In this document: positions 8,703 through 17,770 of the stretch, one piece after another
How the letters are laid out: every line of letters starts with the position of its first letter
Position numbering within the stretch: the first letter of the stretch is position 1
NCBI RefSeq assembly: GCF_000980815.1
Contig: NZ_CP011311.1
Coordinates: 658,627-722,626, forward strand
Reading direction: 5' to 3'
Source: Corynebacterium camporealensis
GTDB lineage: Bacteria; Actinomycetota; Actinomycetes; Mycobacteriales; Mycobacteriaceae
DNA length: 64,000 nucleotides
The notes under the pieces: generated by a model
What the model was told of the DNA's origin: nothing
What the model saw: the letters and a program-made list of their open reading frames with translations, nothing else
The model's database searches: none
Made by a program: the position numbers and the translations under genes

Positions 8703-9959
8703 CTACTTCGCCTCCAACATTTCAGTCCACAGGTCCGCAAAGCCCGGCAGCGTCTTCGCGGTCGTGGCGATGTTTTCAACCTCCACGCCCTCGACGCGCA
8801 GACCAATAATCGCACCGGCAGTCGCCATGCGATGGTCGTGGTAGGTATGCCACGTCCCGCCCTGCAGTGGGGCCGGTTCGATGTAGAGCCCATCGTCGAG
8901 CTCAGTGACCTTACCGCCAAGCCCGTTAATCTCCGCAGCCAGCGCCTTTAGGCGATCCGTTTCGTGTCCGCGCAGATGCGCGATGCCATAAAGCTTCGAC
9001 GGGGTCTCCGCGAGCGCACACAGCGCCGCAACGGTCGGGGTGAGTTCCCCAATCGGGCCCATATCCCGCTCGATGCCCTGCAGCGCACCGCCACCATGGA
9101 CCGCCACACTGCCGTCGGCGCGCGAGACCTCCACGCCCATCTCCGAGAGAATCGCGCGAATCTCATCGCCAGGCTGGGTGGTGGAATCCGGCCAATCCTG
9201 AATCGCCACCGTGCCGCCAGCCACCGCAGCAGCAGCCAAGAATGGTGTGGCGTTGGACAAGTCCGGTTCAATCTTCCACTCGCGCGCGGCAATTGGGCCA
9301 GGATGCACGGTCCAGCGGTTCTCACCGGACTCGACGCGCACGCCGGCGTCTTCCAGCATCGCCAGGGTCATCTCGATGTGCGGCAAAGAGGGGAGTGGTC
9401 CGCCCTCGTGGCGCACGGTAATGCCCTTCCGGTAACGCGGCGCCGACAACAACAGCCCCGAGACAAACTGCGACGACCCCGAGGCATCAATGGTGACCTC
9501 GCCGCCCTCCGGAACCTGGGAGGAGCGCAGGTCGAAAGGCAAGCTATCGCCGTCGACGTCCACGCCGAGGTCGCGCAGTCCGCCCAAGATGGCGCCCATG
9601 GGGCGGGCGTAGGCTTGTTTGTCGCCGTCGACGTGGACGGGGCCATCGGCAAGCGCTGCTAAAGGCGGAAGGAAACGCATGACCGTACCGGCCAGGCCAC
9701 AGTCAATGGAAGCCCCATGCAGCGGGCCCGGGGTGATGTGCACGGTGTCACCGTCGTGCTCCACGCCGATGCCCATGGCCTGCAGGGCTGCCTCCATCAG
9801 TTCGGTATCGCGGGACTTTAAGGCGCCGGTGATGGTGGAGGGGCCATCGGCAAGCGCGGCTAGGATGTAGGCGCGATTGGTCATCGACTTGGAGCCGGGA
9901 ACGCGCATTTCCCAGCTTAAAGGCCTCGTTGCTACCGGTGCGGACCACAGATCAGACAT
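8703..9959 (-). CDS. aroA: 3-phosphoshikimate 1-carboxyvinyltransferase (EPSP synthase)
   Basis: 418 residues. It transfers enolpyruvate from PEP to shikimate-3-phosphate in aromatic amino-acid synthesis. Signatures are [20 protein letters not shown] near the N-terminus (active-site Lys/Ser/Arg), [14 protein letters not shown], and [21 protein letters not shown] with [13 protein letters not shown] near the C-terminus. The start at 9959 gives the conserved N-terminus ([13 protein letters not shown]); an in-frame ATG at 9968 is an alternative. Only 19 bases separate this start from the divergent SRAP gene. It carries two copies of the repeated 11-mer, at 9644 and 9845. Confidence 0.95.
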   Translation of the reverse strand: MSDLWSAPVATRPLSWEMRVPGSKSMTNRAYILAALADGPSTITGALKSRDTELMEAALQAMGIGVEHDGDTVHITPGPLHGASIDCGLAGTVMRFLPPLAALADGPVHVDGDKQAYARPMGAILGGLRDLGVDVDGDSLPFDLRSSQVPEGGEVTIDASGSSQFVSGLLLSAPRYRKGITVRHEGGPLPSLPHIEMTLAMLEDAGVRVESGENRWTVHPGPIAAREWKIEPDLSNATPFLAAAAVAGGTVAIQDWPDSTTQPGDEIRAILSEMGVEVSRADGSVAVHGGGALQGIERDMGPIGELTPTVAALCALAETPSKLYGIAHLRGHETDRLKALAAEINGLGGKVTELDDGLYIEPAPLQGGTWHTYHDHRMATAGAIIGLRVEGVEVENIATTAKTLPGFADLWTEMLEAK

Positions 9960-9978
9960 GTAGTCCATAATAGGGATC

Positions 9979-10623
9979 ATGTGCGGAAGATTTGTATTGT
10001 TCAGCGAGTCGCTTCTCGATGCCGTCGGCGACCTGCCCGGCATCACCGAAACACACGCCCCCGACGGCCTGCCGGGACCGCGCTACAACATCGCGCCTAC
10101 CCAGATGGTCGCGGTGGTGCGCGTGCAGGAATCGCTCGCCCAAGTCGACCCCGCGCGCTGGGGGCTGATTCCGCAGTGGAAGAAGGACCTTGATGGTCCG
10201 CCGCTGTTTAATGCCCGCGCTGAAACCGTGGCGTCCAAGCCTTCCTTCCGTGCGGCGTTTAAGAACCAGCGCTGCCTGATTCCGCTGGATGGCTACTACG
10301 AGTGGCACAAAGACGACGACGGCGGCAAGACCCCGCACTTTGTGCAACACGACGGCATGCTGTGGGCTGCGGGCCTGTGGGAGACCGGCCTGGACCGGTT
10401 GTCGGCGACCATGGTGACCACCGAGGCAACCGAGGAAATGGCCTGGCTGCACGGTCGATTGCCGCTGTTTCTGCAGCCGGCTGAGGTCCGCACTTGGCTG
10501 GAGGGCACGCCTGACGATGCCGCCACGTTGCTCGAGCCTTCCCGCCTGCGGGGCTTTCAGACCCGGTCGGTGGACAAGGCCGTGGGCAACGTGCGTAACG
10601 ATTACCCCGAGTTGATTGCCTAG
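9979..10623 (+). CDS. SRAP (YedK/HMCES) family DNA-damage protein
   Basis: 214 residues. Catalytic Cys2 (MCGRFVLF) forms a covalent thiazolidine link with abasic sites in single-stranded DNA. The family's other conserved blocks are present: [32 protein letters not shown] (with the catalytic Glu) and the late His in [10 protein letters not shown]. The start is fixed because Cys must follow Met. The gene is divergent from aroA with a 19-base gap, so each promoter must overlap the other gene or the mRNAs are leaderless. Confidence 0.92.
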   Translation: MCGRFVLFSESLLDAVGDLPGITETHAPDGLPGPRYNIAPTQMVAVVRVQESLAQVDPARWGLIPQWKKDLDGPPLFNARAETVASKPSFRAAFKNQRCLIPLDGYYEWHKDDDGGKTPHFVQHDGMLWAAGLWETGLDRLSATMVTTEATEEMAWLHGRLPLFLQPAEVRTWLEGTPDDAATLLEPSRLRGFQTRSVDKAVGNVRNDYPELIA

Positions 10624-10657
10624 AATGGTTAGGACTCAACAAGCAAGGAGTGTGTCG

Positions 10658-11230
10658 ATGGCAGCCTCATTTGAGGAACAAGCCCTGCCGCTGCTGGACC
10701 AGCTCTACGGCGGCGCGCTGCGCATGACGCGTAATCCGCAAGACGCGGAAGATTTAGTGCAAGAAACCTACCTCAAGGCTTTCAAGGCCTTTGATTCCTT
10801 CAAGCAGGGCACCAACTTGAAGGCGTGGCTGTATCGCATCATGACCAATACCTATATCAACTCCTATCGCAAGGCTAAGCGGCGCCCGACGGAGTCGTCG
10901 GCGGATGAGTTGAGCGATTTTCAGCTCTATACGACCTCCGGCCACGACTCCACGGGCTTGGAATCCGCTGAGGTCGCCGCGTTGAAATCCATCCCGGATG
11001 ACACGATTTCCGATGCCGTCAACGACCTTCCCGAGGACTACCGCATGGTCGTCTACTACGCCGATGTCGAGGGATTGGCTTACAAAGAAATCGCCGAAAT
11101 CATGGGCACTCCGCTCGGAACCGTGATGTCGAGGCTGCATCGGGGAAGAAAATTGCTCCGAAAAGCGTTGAAGGACGTAGCGAGAGAACAAGGCATCGGT
11201 TTGAACCATCCCGATATGGAGGCGGAATAA
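10658..11230 (+). CDS. sigH: ECF sigma factor SigH
   Basis: 190 residues. Sigma region 2 ([25 protein letters not shown]... [16 protein letters not shown]) and region 4 ([42 protein letters not shown]) are complete. SigH directs the oxidative and heat stress response in actinobacteria (thioredoxin system, chaperones). ATG 10658 follows AAGGAG with 7 bases; earlier in-frame starts overlap the SRAP gene and lack such a site. The anti-sigma gene overlaps its stop codon, the standard sigH-rshA arrangement. Confidence 0.95.
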   Translation: MAASFEEQALPLLDQLYGGALRMTRNPQDAEDLVQETYLKAFKAFDSFKQGTNLKAWLYRIMTNTYINSYRKAKRRPTESSADELSDFQLYTTSGHDSTGLESAEVAALKSIPDDTISDAVNDLPEDYRMVVYYADVEGLAYKEIAEIMGTPLGTVMSRLHRGRKLLRKALKDVAREQGIGLNHPDMEAE

Positions 11231-11496
11231 TGACCTGTGAGCATGGAAACTGCAACTGCAGCCAGGCTGAGGTGGAGGCCTTGATTTGCGAGCTTTTCGA
11301 TGACTGCCTCGACCCCGCCCGCGCCCGCGCCATCCGCCTGCGGCTATCCGAGTGTGCCGCCTGCGACGAGCGGCTTCGCGACGAAGAGTTCATCCGCCAG
11401 CACGTCAAGAAGTGTTGCTCCAATCAGCCGGCACCGCCTACCCTCCGCGAGCGCATTACCGTCCAAATTCGTATGACGCGCCGCACCTACCGCTAG
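11230..11496 (+). CDS. rshA: Anti-sigma factor RshA (variant zinc site)
   Basis: 88 residues. A redox-sensing zinc anti-sigma factor holding SigH. Conserved features are N-terminal Cys (CNCSQ), Cys42-x2-Cys45 (ECAACDE) and the CC pair at 62-63 (KKCCSN), which align with the RsrA/RshA family. The histidine expected four residues before Cys42 (HxxxCxxC) is Arg38, so zinc coordination must differ; His58 (HVKKCC) might substitute. The ATG overlaps the last base of the sigH stop (taatga), so the pair is translationally coupled and made at fixed ratio. Confidence 0.88.
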   Translation: MTCEHGNCNCSQAEVEALICELFDDCLDPARARAIRLRLSECAACDERLRDEEFIRQHVKKCCSNQPAPPTLRERITVQIRMTRRTYR

Positions 11497-11592
11497 TTTG
11501 CCGCGGCCAATAACCTGGGCTTTTGCAAAGTTATCCACAGGCTAAAAATTTTCTCTAGCGGGCCTTGACATCCTCCGCTTAGCGTTAAAGGC

Positions 11593-12552
11593 ATGAACAA
11601 ATTAGATGCCTTAGCTCAAGCGTTTACCGCGCCCATGGAGACACTCTCCGAGGTCGCGGCGCTGACGAATGCGCATCTCCAAATGCTGGGTTTCCCGCGG
11701 AAGTTCTCCCGCGAGCTGCTCACGCTGTCCGATATTTACTTCGGCGAAACCCCCTACACCCAGCTCCAGGCCAAGTCCCGCAATACCCCGCATGACCTCT
11801 CCACCTTGCTGGAGATGGAGAAGAAAGCCAGCCGGATAAAGAAGCACGTGGATCGCTACAAGTTCCGCATCGCGTGTGCTGACGTACCAGCTAGCAAGAT
11901 TGGGCAGGTGGCCAAGGAATTCATGGACCCGCCTAAGCCACCAGAAGAGGGCACCGCTTTGACGCGCTCCAAGACGGACAGGTGGACCTACCGTTTGACT
12001 GGCGATTCTGAGCTAATTGCTCAAGTTCGCGATATGTTCCCCACCATCGACTCCGTCAGAGAATTCTTGCGCACTGGCAAAGTCAACGGCACTGCTGTAA
12101 CCACCCATGTGGTGATCAACCTGGACGAGCTGGACAAGATTGTCGATGGTCAAGGCGACGACATCGTTCTACAAATGACCAACGGTGCCAAAATCACCGG
12201 CGCCCAGCTTGTGCAGCAGATGTTTACCGATCACGGCTACGCCACCCTCATTCATCCCGTCGAGGGCCCGGTCAACCTCTATCGCACGCAACGAAGCGCA
12301 AGTTTCAAGCAAAGAACCATGGCGAAGGCGGAAAACCCGGTCTGTCCGTGGATACATTGCCTCAAAGGTGCGGATGAGTGTCAGGTTCACCACATAGTGG
12401 CCTGGAAATACGGCGGAGAAACCAACGCCTCAAATCTCACTACAGCGTGTGACCATCACAACGGAAGAAATGATGATGGTAATGAACGAAGAAACGGCAA
12501 ACTTCTAAGAATTAGAGGCAAAGTCGAATGGGTCCCACCCTGGGCATACTGA
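11593..12552 (+). CDS. HNH endonuclease domain protein (DUF222/13E12-like)
   Basis: 319 residues. A long helical N-terminal region of about 250 residues is followed by a C-terminal HNH nuclease motif: CPWIHC, CQVHHIVAWKYGGETNASNL, then CDHHNGRND. Such genes are abundant in actinobacteria; the substrate is unknown and they are often mobile or repeated. It stands as a single gene between rshA and the bL37/whiB pair, so it may be an insertion into an otherwise conserved neighbourhood. Lysine and AT-rich codons are somewhat more frequent towards the end than in the neighbours. Confidence 0.8.
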   Translation: MNKLDALAQAFTAPMETLSEVAALTNAHLQMLGFPRKFSRELLTLSDIYFGETPYTQLQAKSRNTPHDLSTLLEMEKKASRIKKHVDRYKFRIACADVPASKIGQVAKEFMDPPKPPEEGTALTRSKTDRWTYRLTGDSELIAQVRDMFPTIDSVREFLRTGKVNGTAVTTHVVINLDELDKIVDGQGDDIVLQMTNGAKITGAQLVQQMFTDHGYATLIHPVEGPVNLYRTQRSASFKQRTMAKAENPVCPWIHCLKGADECQVHHIVAWKYGGETNASNLTTACDHHNGRNDDGNERRNGKLLRIRGKVEWVPPWAY

Positions 12553-12620
12553 AGCAGGCCCACGTATTACTAGGAACCCCTAGGCAGTTCCGTATGCCAT
12601 AACCCCCCAACAGACGCTGA

Positions 12621-12643
12621 AAGCCCGGCAACTACCGGGCTTG
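12621..12643 (+). terminator. Hairpin after the HNH gene
   Basis: AAGCCCGG and CCGGGCTT flank a 6-base loop (12621-12642). The T-run is weak (TTGT). It lies 70 bases after the HNH stop codon. Confidence 0.5.
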
Positions 12644-12679
12644 TCGGTGATCCCAGAATCGGTGGACCCTAGGCGTGCG

Positions 12680-12713
12680 AAACCCGCCCTCGGAAAATCC
12701 GGGGCGGGCTTTC
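12680..12713 (-). terminator. Terminator after the bL37 gene, possibly bidirectional
   Basis: CCCGCCC and GGGCGGG flank CGG-AAAAT-CCG. AAA lies on one side and TTT on the other, so it can act in both directions. It lies 11 bases downstream of the bL37 stop on the minus strand. Confidence 0.65.
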
Positions 12714-12723
12714 AGCATCTGTC

Positions 12724-12798
12724 TTATGCGTTAGGACGCTTACCGCGGTTAGCGGACTTCTTACGGCGATCCTTGCGCTTACGACCACGCTTGCTCAT
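12724..12798 (-). CDS. 50S ribosomal protein bL37 (24 residues)
   Basis: A 24-codon gene read from 12798 down to the TAA at 12724. The product begins MSKRGRKRKDRRKK and ends RGKRPNA; it is almost entirely Lys/Arg/Gly/Asn. This matches the tiny actinobacterial ribosomal protein bL37 first seen in mycobacterial ribosome structures. AAGGAG lies 6 bases upstream of the ATG, and a terminator follows, so it is a real gene despite its size. It is 79 bases downstream of the WhiB gene on the same strand. Confidence 0.9.
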   Translation of the reverse strand: MSKRGRKRKDRRKKSANRGKRPNA

Positions 12799-12877
12799 TG
12801 GGTACTCCTTCGTTGAGGGTAAATGAACTGCACTTAACCTTAGCGGCACGGGATGCCGTGGCGGAAATCGGGGTGGT

Positions 12878-13138
12878 TTAGGCGGTCACGCGAGCGCGAC
12901 CACGGCCGCGGTTGCGACGACGCTTGAGAGCGCGACGCTCTTCTTCAGACAGGCCGCCCCACACGCCGGCATCCTGGCCGGACTCGAGGGCCCACTTCAG
13001 GCACTGGGTAGCAACCGGGCAACGGTTGCAGACCAGCTTGGCCTTAGCAATCTGGGTCAGGGCAGGGCCGGAGTTACCGACCGGGAAAAACAGCTCGGGG
13101 TCTTCATCGCGGCAAACAGCTTCGTGGCGCCAATCCAT
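12878..13138 (-). CDS. whcE: WhiB-family Fe-S transcriptional regulator (WhiB1/WhcE type)
   Basis: 86 residues. Four cluster cysteines are Cys9, Cys37, Cys40 and Cys46 (VCNRCPVATQC), followed by the GVWGG turn and a basic C-terminus (RRRNRGRGRARV) for DNA contact. In C. glutamicum the WhiB gene beside sigH-rshA is whcE, a regulator of the oxidative-stress response; the symbol rests on that position. AGGAG precedes the ATG. Inverted repeats lie in the upstream region (see 13139-13625). Confidence 0.88.
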   Translation of the reverse strand: MDWRHEAVCRDEDPELFFPVGNSGPALTQIAKAKLVCNRCPVATQCLKWALESGQDAGVWGGLSEEERRALKRRRNRGRGRARVTA

Positions 13139-13625
13139 CTTTGAAATCTCCTAACAAATTTTCGACAGCAGTACACACCGATGCGCATAAAGCGCAACAG
13201 TGAAAAAGGGGACAGGTAACCGGTCTGCAAGCAGTGGGGTCTGGGGTGACCGCGTCGATGCCGCCATGGTTTACCTGGCGTTAACTCGAAGTTTGCTCCG
13301 AGTTAAGAGCTGGTTAAACAGCTCGTCGTTTTCGCTACTCAAGAATCATGACATGTTTACTTAGCCTGCGCTAGGGTTAAAGCCTAAAATGTGAGCAACA
13401 ACACCCCTATTTTTTCTTTTGGCGCGGATCTTGCGGGGCCTTTTCAGGACTTCCACAGGTGACAAAGTGGGTGTGAGCTTGCTGTTTAGCAAAAAGCTAG
13501 TGAGTGTGGCTGCTGCGTTAGCGTCAAATCCGAGAAATTCGATTGCCCCCGTGTTCTACGCCACGTGTAGAGAGACATTCCCCGATGGGTTAAACAATTG
13601 TCTTTGCCTAGGTAAACTCACACGA
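13139..13625. promoter_or_regulatory. Non-coding 487 bases between the WhiB gene and a divergent membrane-protein gene
   Basis: No convincing gene. Three inverted repeats stand out: TGCGC-5-GCGCA (13182-13196, 44 bases before the WhiB start), TTAACTCG-10-CGAGTTAA (13281-13306), and directly after it GAGCTG-6-CAGCTC (13307-13324). On the plus side TAGGTA at 13609-13614 could be the -10 of a leaderless transcript beginning at the GTG at 13626. The region must hold the promoters of both divergent genes. Confidence 0.45.
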
Positions 13626-14063
13626 GTGTCTACGACGAATCAGCCTCCAGCCTCTGCCCGCGCACCCTGGTCTGTGTGGATGGCCTCGCTTATCGCCATC
13701 GCTCAGTCCCTCGTGGTGATTACTTTTGGCATCTTTTTGGTCGTGCGCGACATCAACGATGCAGATAACCCCTCGATGGTCTCGTCGACTGACGTCGCTT
13801 CCCACGTGGGTACTGGTACGGCCGTCTTTATCTTCATCATCTTCGGCTTCGTTATCGCCGGTGCGATTGCTTTCTTGCTGGGCAAGCGCTGGGGCCGTGG
13901 CGCCATCGTGCTGGTGGAGTTCATCCTTATCCCCAGCTCTTTCCAGATGATGTCCGGCGGTAGCATTTACCTCGGTATTCTCACCTTGGTCACCGCCGTC
14001 ATCACGCTGTATCTGATGATGTTCTCCAAAGACACTGCCGCATGGGCGGAGATGAACTTTTAG
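13626..14063 (+). CDS. Small integral membrane protein, unknown function
   Basis: 145 residues from GTG 13626 (STTNQPPASARAPW...). Four hydrophobic segments are visible: SLIAIAQSLVVITFGIFLVV, AVFIFIIFGFVIAGAIAFLL, GAIVLVEFILIPSSFQMM and YLGILTLVTAVITLYLMMF. No catalytic motif is seen. The longer open frame back to 13419 lacks protein-like composition, so the start at the TAGGTA-associated GTG is preferred. It is convergent with the Rv3212-like gene, overlapping by four bases. Confidence 0.75.
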   Translation: MSTTNQPPASARAPWSVWMASLIAIAQSLVVITFGIFLVVRDINDADNPSMVSSTDVASHVGTGTAVFIFIIFGFVIAGAIAFLLGKRWGRGAIVLVEFILIPSSFQMMSGGSIYLGILTLVTAVITLYLMMFSKDTAAWAEMNF

Positions 14064-15265
14064 CGCAGGATGACGGTGTGATCGCCGCGGGTTTCGGCGA
14101 GGGCATCGCCAAGCATGCTTAAAGACACTGGCCCGCGGTAGCCGTCGCGGTCGACGTCGATGCTGCGCTCGGTGCGCCAGGTCGTGAGGTTGACCAACTC
14201 CAGGCCCTCAGGCGTGGGCAGGACCAGCTTGTCGCCGAGCGCGACGCCAGTGCCGATGGCCTGGTCAAAGGTGTGATCAATCTGCAGCGTGGAGGGGCGC
14301 AGCAGGTGCAGGCGCTCGCCATCAAACCAGGACATGTGGTGGGGCAGGTCCGCGGTCGCAGGCGCAAAAGGGGTGGAAGAATCGCGTACGTGTGGGGAGA
14401 GTTCTGTAGGCCACGCGCCGGTTTGCTCGTCGGCAGAAGAATAAGTCACGACCTGCTCGCCGGGCTCATAGACAGCCGCAGCGTCCTGCCCAATGGCGAC
14501 CAAACGGGCGCCGGGGTTGTCCAGTTGAACTTCGGCGGTGATTTCGGGCTCGCGGGCATCGTCAGGCGTGGTGTCTAAAAAGCGCAGCCAGGTCGTCTCG
14601 TTCGGGCAGGTCTCAGTTAAGGCAAGCAGCTCCGTGCGAGTAAGCGCGGAGGTAATCGTGCACTCGGGATGGGGCTGCTGGTCGGGCTCCTGCGGGGCTT
14701 CGACGTGGCCGTATTCGATGGTGCGAACCATATCGGAACGCCACAACTCGACGCGCTCGGTCGAGACGGTGCCCACGCGGTCGTTGGAGGAAATCGGCAC
14801 GACTTCATCGGTGTTAATCGCACTCCGGGTATCGGAATAGGTTCCGTCCGCCGCGTTGATCGTGACGACATCGCCGCAGCCCACGCCGGTGCGATACACC
14901 GCGACGACCTTGTCCCAGGCGCCGCCAATCGAACACAGGTCGGCATCGTCACGCGTGTAGGTCCATAAGATCTCGCCGGTAGAAGAATGCCCGCGGATCT
15001 GCGGGCCCTCGTGAGTGACCAGGACGCCATCGACAACGAGCGGGCGGTACTGGCCCGGGACCAACTCATTGGGCAACTCCGCGGCAACCGACAGCGTGTC
15101 GGGCAGCTCGTTCCAGGCGGCGACCTCCGGGGCGGAGGCGTGTGTTTCCAGGTCAGCCTGGCGAATATTAGCGGTGGCCCAAGCCCCGGTGACGGCAAGC
15201 ACGCTGACGCCCGCAATAACGGCGGTGGCAATCCAATCAGCGCGCGTGGAGCGCAACGGTTTCAT
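14060..15265 (-). CDS. Rv3212-like membrane-anchored protein with propeller-like repeats
   Basis: 401 residues. A short basic N-terminus and one membrane segment (IATAVIAGVSVLAVTGAWA) precede a large external domain with repeated strand patterns such as GEILWTYTRDDADLC, GVALGDKLVLPTPEGLELVNLTTW, typical of PQQ-like beta-propellers. Mycobacterial Rv3212 holds the same place next to the DEAD-box gene. Function unknown. Its start overlaps the helicase stop by four bases, so it is translated from the same mRNA. Confidence 0.78.
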   Translation of the reverse strand: MKPLRSTRADWIATAVIAGVSVLAVTGAWATANIRQADLETHASAPEVAAWNELPDTLSVAAELPNELVPGQYRPLVVDGVLVTHEGPQIRGHSSTGEILWTYTRDDADLCSIGGAWDKVVAVYRTGVGCGDVVTINAADGTYSDTRSAINTDEVVPISSNDRVGTVSTERVELWRSDMVRTIEYGHVEAPQEPDQQPHPECTITSALTRTELLALTETCPNETTWLRFLDTTPDDAREPEITAEVQLDNPGARLVAIGQDAAAVYEPGEQVVTYSSADEQTGAWPTELSPHVRDSSTPFAPATADLPHHMSWFDGERLHLLRPSTLQIDHTFDQAIGTGVALGDKLVLPTPEGLELVNLTTWRTERSIDVDRDGYRGPVSLSMLGDALAETRGDHTVILR

Positions 15266-16551
15266 CGACGACGCCCCTTCCGCGGACCAGGACGCTGCAT
15301 TTTCACCTGCCCAATCACGCGGGTAGGCGCACCAACTTTGTCGGAGGCGTCATCGGGGATGGAGAGGGCATCGGCAAGCTCGGGCGAGGTGCTAAACCAC
15401 TGTGGCGGTTCTGGAGTATCGAGGTTGAGCTCGTCGTTAATCACGCGCCATTTGGCCAGCTCATCGTAGCCGACCAGGGTGACCGCGGTGCCCTCGTTGC
15501 CCGCGCGACCGGTACGGCCAATGCGGTGGACAAAAGTCATCGGATCATCGGGGACCTGGTAGTTAATCACGTGGGTGACATCATCGACGTCGATGCCGCG
15601 GGCGGCGATATCGGTGGCCACCAGAATGTCGACCTTGCCGGTGCGAAACGCCGCGAGGGACTTCTCACGCGCGCCCTGGCCCAAATCGCCGTGGACGGCG
15701 CCCACCTTGAAACCGCGCTCGGCCAGCTGGTCAGCCACCGTGGCAGCCGAACGCTTGGTGCGGGTAAAGATAATGGTCCGCCCGCGGCCGTCGGCCTGCA
15801 GCACGCGGGTGAGCACCGCGACTTTGTCCATGCGGTGGGCCTGGAAGGTGACCTTGCGGGTAGTGGCATGCGTTTGGTCGGACTCGCCGGACTCAGCGCG
15901 AATGTGTAGCGGCTTGTGCAGGAAGTTGCGCGCCAGCGTGACAATCGGGCCGGGCATCGTGGCCGAAAACAGCATCGTTTGGTGCTTGTTGCCTTCCAAA
16001 GCCCTGAGCAACTTTTCAATATCGGGCAAAAAGCCCAGGTCCAGCATCTCGTCGGCCTCATCGAGCACGAGCACTGCAACCTTGTTCAAACGCAGCTCGC
16101 CCTGCTGGTGCAAGTCAATCAGACGCCCCGGGGTACCAACGATGACATCCGCACCCTTCTTAATCTGCCGAATCTGCTCCGCGTAAGGGCGCCCGCCGTA
16201 GATGGTGCGCACCTTCAGTGGTAGATGGCGGGCGGCAACCTGCAGGTCCTCGCCGACCTGCATGGCCAGCTCACGGGTGGGGACCACAATCAAACCCCGA
16301 GGGGTACCGTCCAGCTCGGGCACGGCGGCATCGTCAAACACGCGGTCCAGAAGCGGCACGCCGAAGCCGTAGGTCTTGCCCATGCCCGTGCGGGCCTGGC
16401 CGATAAGGTCCTGCCCCGACAGTGCAATGGGCAAGGTGAGCTCTTGGATGGCAAAGGTACGGGTGATGCCACGGCTAGTCAAGGCCTCACAAATTTCGGC
16501 GGCAACGCCGAGGGCGGCAAAGGTAGGTGGCGAAGATTTGGAGGCAGACAC
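15262..16551 (-). CDS. DEAD-box RNA helicase (RhlE-like)
   Basis: 429 residues with all helicase motifs: Q motif with FAIQELTLPIAL, ARTGMGKT (I), PTRELAMQV (Ia), TPGRLID, DEAD in VLVLDEADEMLDLGF (II), FSATMP (III), IIFTRTKRSAATV (IV), TDIAARGIDVDDV (V), HRIGRTGRAG (VI). A short basic tail (RPGPRKGRRR) is usual for RNA contact. It corresponds to mycobacterial Rv3211. It likely remodels ribosomal RNA or mRNA structures. It is divergent from the DUF3107 gene. Repeat-word copy at 15369. Confidence 0.92.
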   Translation of the reverse strand: MSASKSSPPTFAALGVAAEICEALTSRGITRTFAIQELTLPIALSGQDLIGQARTGMGKTYGFGVPLLDRVFDDAAVPELDGTPRGLIVVPTRELAMQVGEDLQVAARHLPLKVRTIYGGRPYAEQIRQIKKGADVIVGTPGRLIDLHQQGELRLNKVAVLVLDEADEMLDLGFLPDIEKLLRALEGNKHQTMLFSATMPGPIVTLARNFLHKPLHIRAESGESDQTHATTRKVTFQAHRMDKVAVLTRVLQADGRGRTIIFTRTKRSAATVADQLAERGFKVGAVHGDLGQGAREKSLAAFRTGKVDILVATDIAARGIDVDDVTHVINYQVPDDPMTFVHRIGRTGRAGNEGTAVTLVGYDELAKWRVINDELNLDTPEPPQWFSTSPELADALSIPDDASDKVGAPTRVIGQVKMQRPGPRKGRRR

Positions 16552-16617
16552 ACCTCGATACTAGCGGCCGTGGTTATAGTGGGGCCATTAGATAGTCGCG
16601 AAGAAAGGAAAATTTTC

Positions 16618-16842
16618 ATGGACATTAAGTTTGGTTTCGCCGATACTGCCCGCGAGCTGGTCATCAAGGCCGAAGGCACCCAGGAGGAGCTGACCTCGCA
16701 GATTAACTCCGCGCTGGCAGATAATTCGACGCTGGAGCTTTCCGACGACAAGGGCCGCAAGTACATCGTGCGCACCGACCGCGTCGTCTACGTAGAAATT
16801 GGTGCTACCAAACCACACGCCGTGGGTTTCGCCGGCGTCTAA
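16618..16842 (+). CDS. DUF3107 family protein
   Basis: 74 residues. Compact beta-alpha protein beginning MDIKFGFADTARELVIKAEG and ending VYVEIGATKPHAVGFAG, a small actinobacterial family of unknown function (mycobacterial TB9.4). AAAGGA precedes the ATG by 7-8 bases; a TATAGT -10 lies about 40 bases upstream. It begins the long same-strand run leading to adnA-adnB. Confidence 0.9.
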   Translation: MDIKFGFADTARELVIKAEGTQEELTSQINSALADNSTLELSDDKGRKYIVRTDRVVYVEIGATKPHAVGFAGV

Positions 16843-16865
16843 GCAGCCGGGTAACCTAAGGGGCC

Positions 16866-17762
16866 ATGGAGAAAGATAACGCCGTAGTCCGGTTTGCGCG
16901 CGAGTACGGCTGGTGGCGGGTCGTTGCGATTCCCGTGCTAGCCGTGCTGACGATTTGGCTTGTGGTCGACATTGCCACGGCCTCGTCGGAGCCGGACAAC
17001 TCCGCCCAGGATGCCCCGGTGACCTCGGTGCCGGAGGAGACCTCCCGCCCGGGCCCGGATCCGGCGGACCAGGAGGCCATTCAGCGCGCTGCGGATGCGC
17101 TGCCCGCCGGGGGCGACTACACCGAGCGCGGCGAGGATACCTACCGTGAGGCGCCGCGTTCCGATGCCCACTTTGGCCACGACGGCGAGCGCACTATCCG
17201 GTACTCCGTGGAGATTGAAAACGGCGTGAACACGGATGCTTACGGCGGCGATGCAGCGTTCGCATCGCTTGTCGATGCCACCTTGGGCGACCCCCGCGGC
17301 TGGACCGCACGCGGTGACTTCGAATTCATCCGCGTCCCGGCCGACGAAGACCCGGACACCCGCATCCGTTTGACTTCCCTGCACACCACAGCACAGCTGT
17401 GCGGTGCCGACCTGGAGACCGAAACCTCCTGCCACACCGGCATTACCGGCGAGTCCACCGTGGTGCTCAACGAATCTCGCTGGGTACGCGGTGCGGTGCC
17501 TTTTGAAGGCGACATTGGCAATTACCGCCAGTACCTGGTCAACCACGAGTTCGGTCACGCCATCGGATATGCCGAGCACCAGGCCTGCGGCGGCCAGGGC
17601 AAACTGGCACCAATCATGATGCAGCAGACGCTCAGTATGAACAACGCGCAGTTGCACGAGCAGGATCCGGAAGAGATTTACCCGGATGATGACGTAACGT
17701 GCGAGCCTAACCCCTGGCCTTACCCGAACCCGCAGGTCCAGGACCCGCACCAACCTGAGTAA
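16866..17762 (+). CDS. DUF3152 family membrane-anchored zincin-like protein
   Basis: 298 residues. One N-terminal membrane segment (VVAIPVLAVLTIWLVVDIA), a Pro/Glu-rich linker, then a zincin-like domain with HEFGHAIGYAEHQAC near residue 224: HExxH followed by a further His seven residues on, in a metzincin-like arrangement. The domain probably faces the outside. Cysteines (LCGADLETETSC and QAC / VTC) may form disulfides. Whether it cleaves peptides is untested for the family. The neighbourhood DUF3107-DUF3152-TIGR02569-adnA is conserved in the group. Confidence 0.85.
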   Translation: MEKDNAVVRFAREYGWWRVVAIPVLAVLTIWLVVDIATASSEPDNSAQDAPVTSVPEETSRPGPDPADQEAIQRAADALPAGGDYTERGEDTYREAPRSDAHFGHDGERTIRYSVEIENGVNTDAYGGDAAFASLVDATLGDPRGWTARGDFEFIRVPADEDPDTRIRLTSLHTTAQLCGADLETETSCHTGITGESTVVLNESRWVRGAVPFEGDIGNYRQYLVNHEFGHAIGYAEHQACGGQGKLAPIMMQQTLSMNNAQLHEQDPEEIYPDDDVTCEPNPWPYPNPQVQDPHQPE

Positions 17763-17770
17763 GGAGCCTT

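Noticed and set aside
12641..12826. A 61-codon plus-strand frame across the terminator and bL37 region
   Set aside because: The minus-strand bL37 gene with its ribosome-binding site and terminator explains the segment.
13419..13625. N-terminal extension of the membrane protein at 13626
   Set aside because: It lacks a start signal and membrane-protein composition, while a -10 element lies just before the GTG at 13626.
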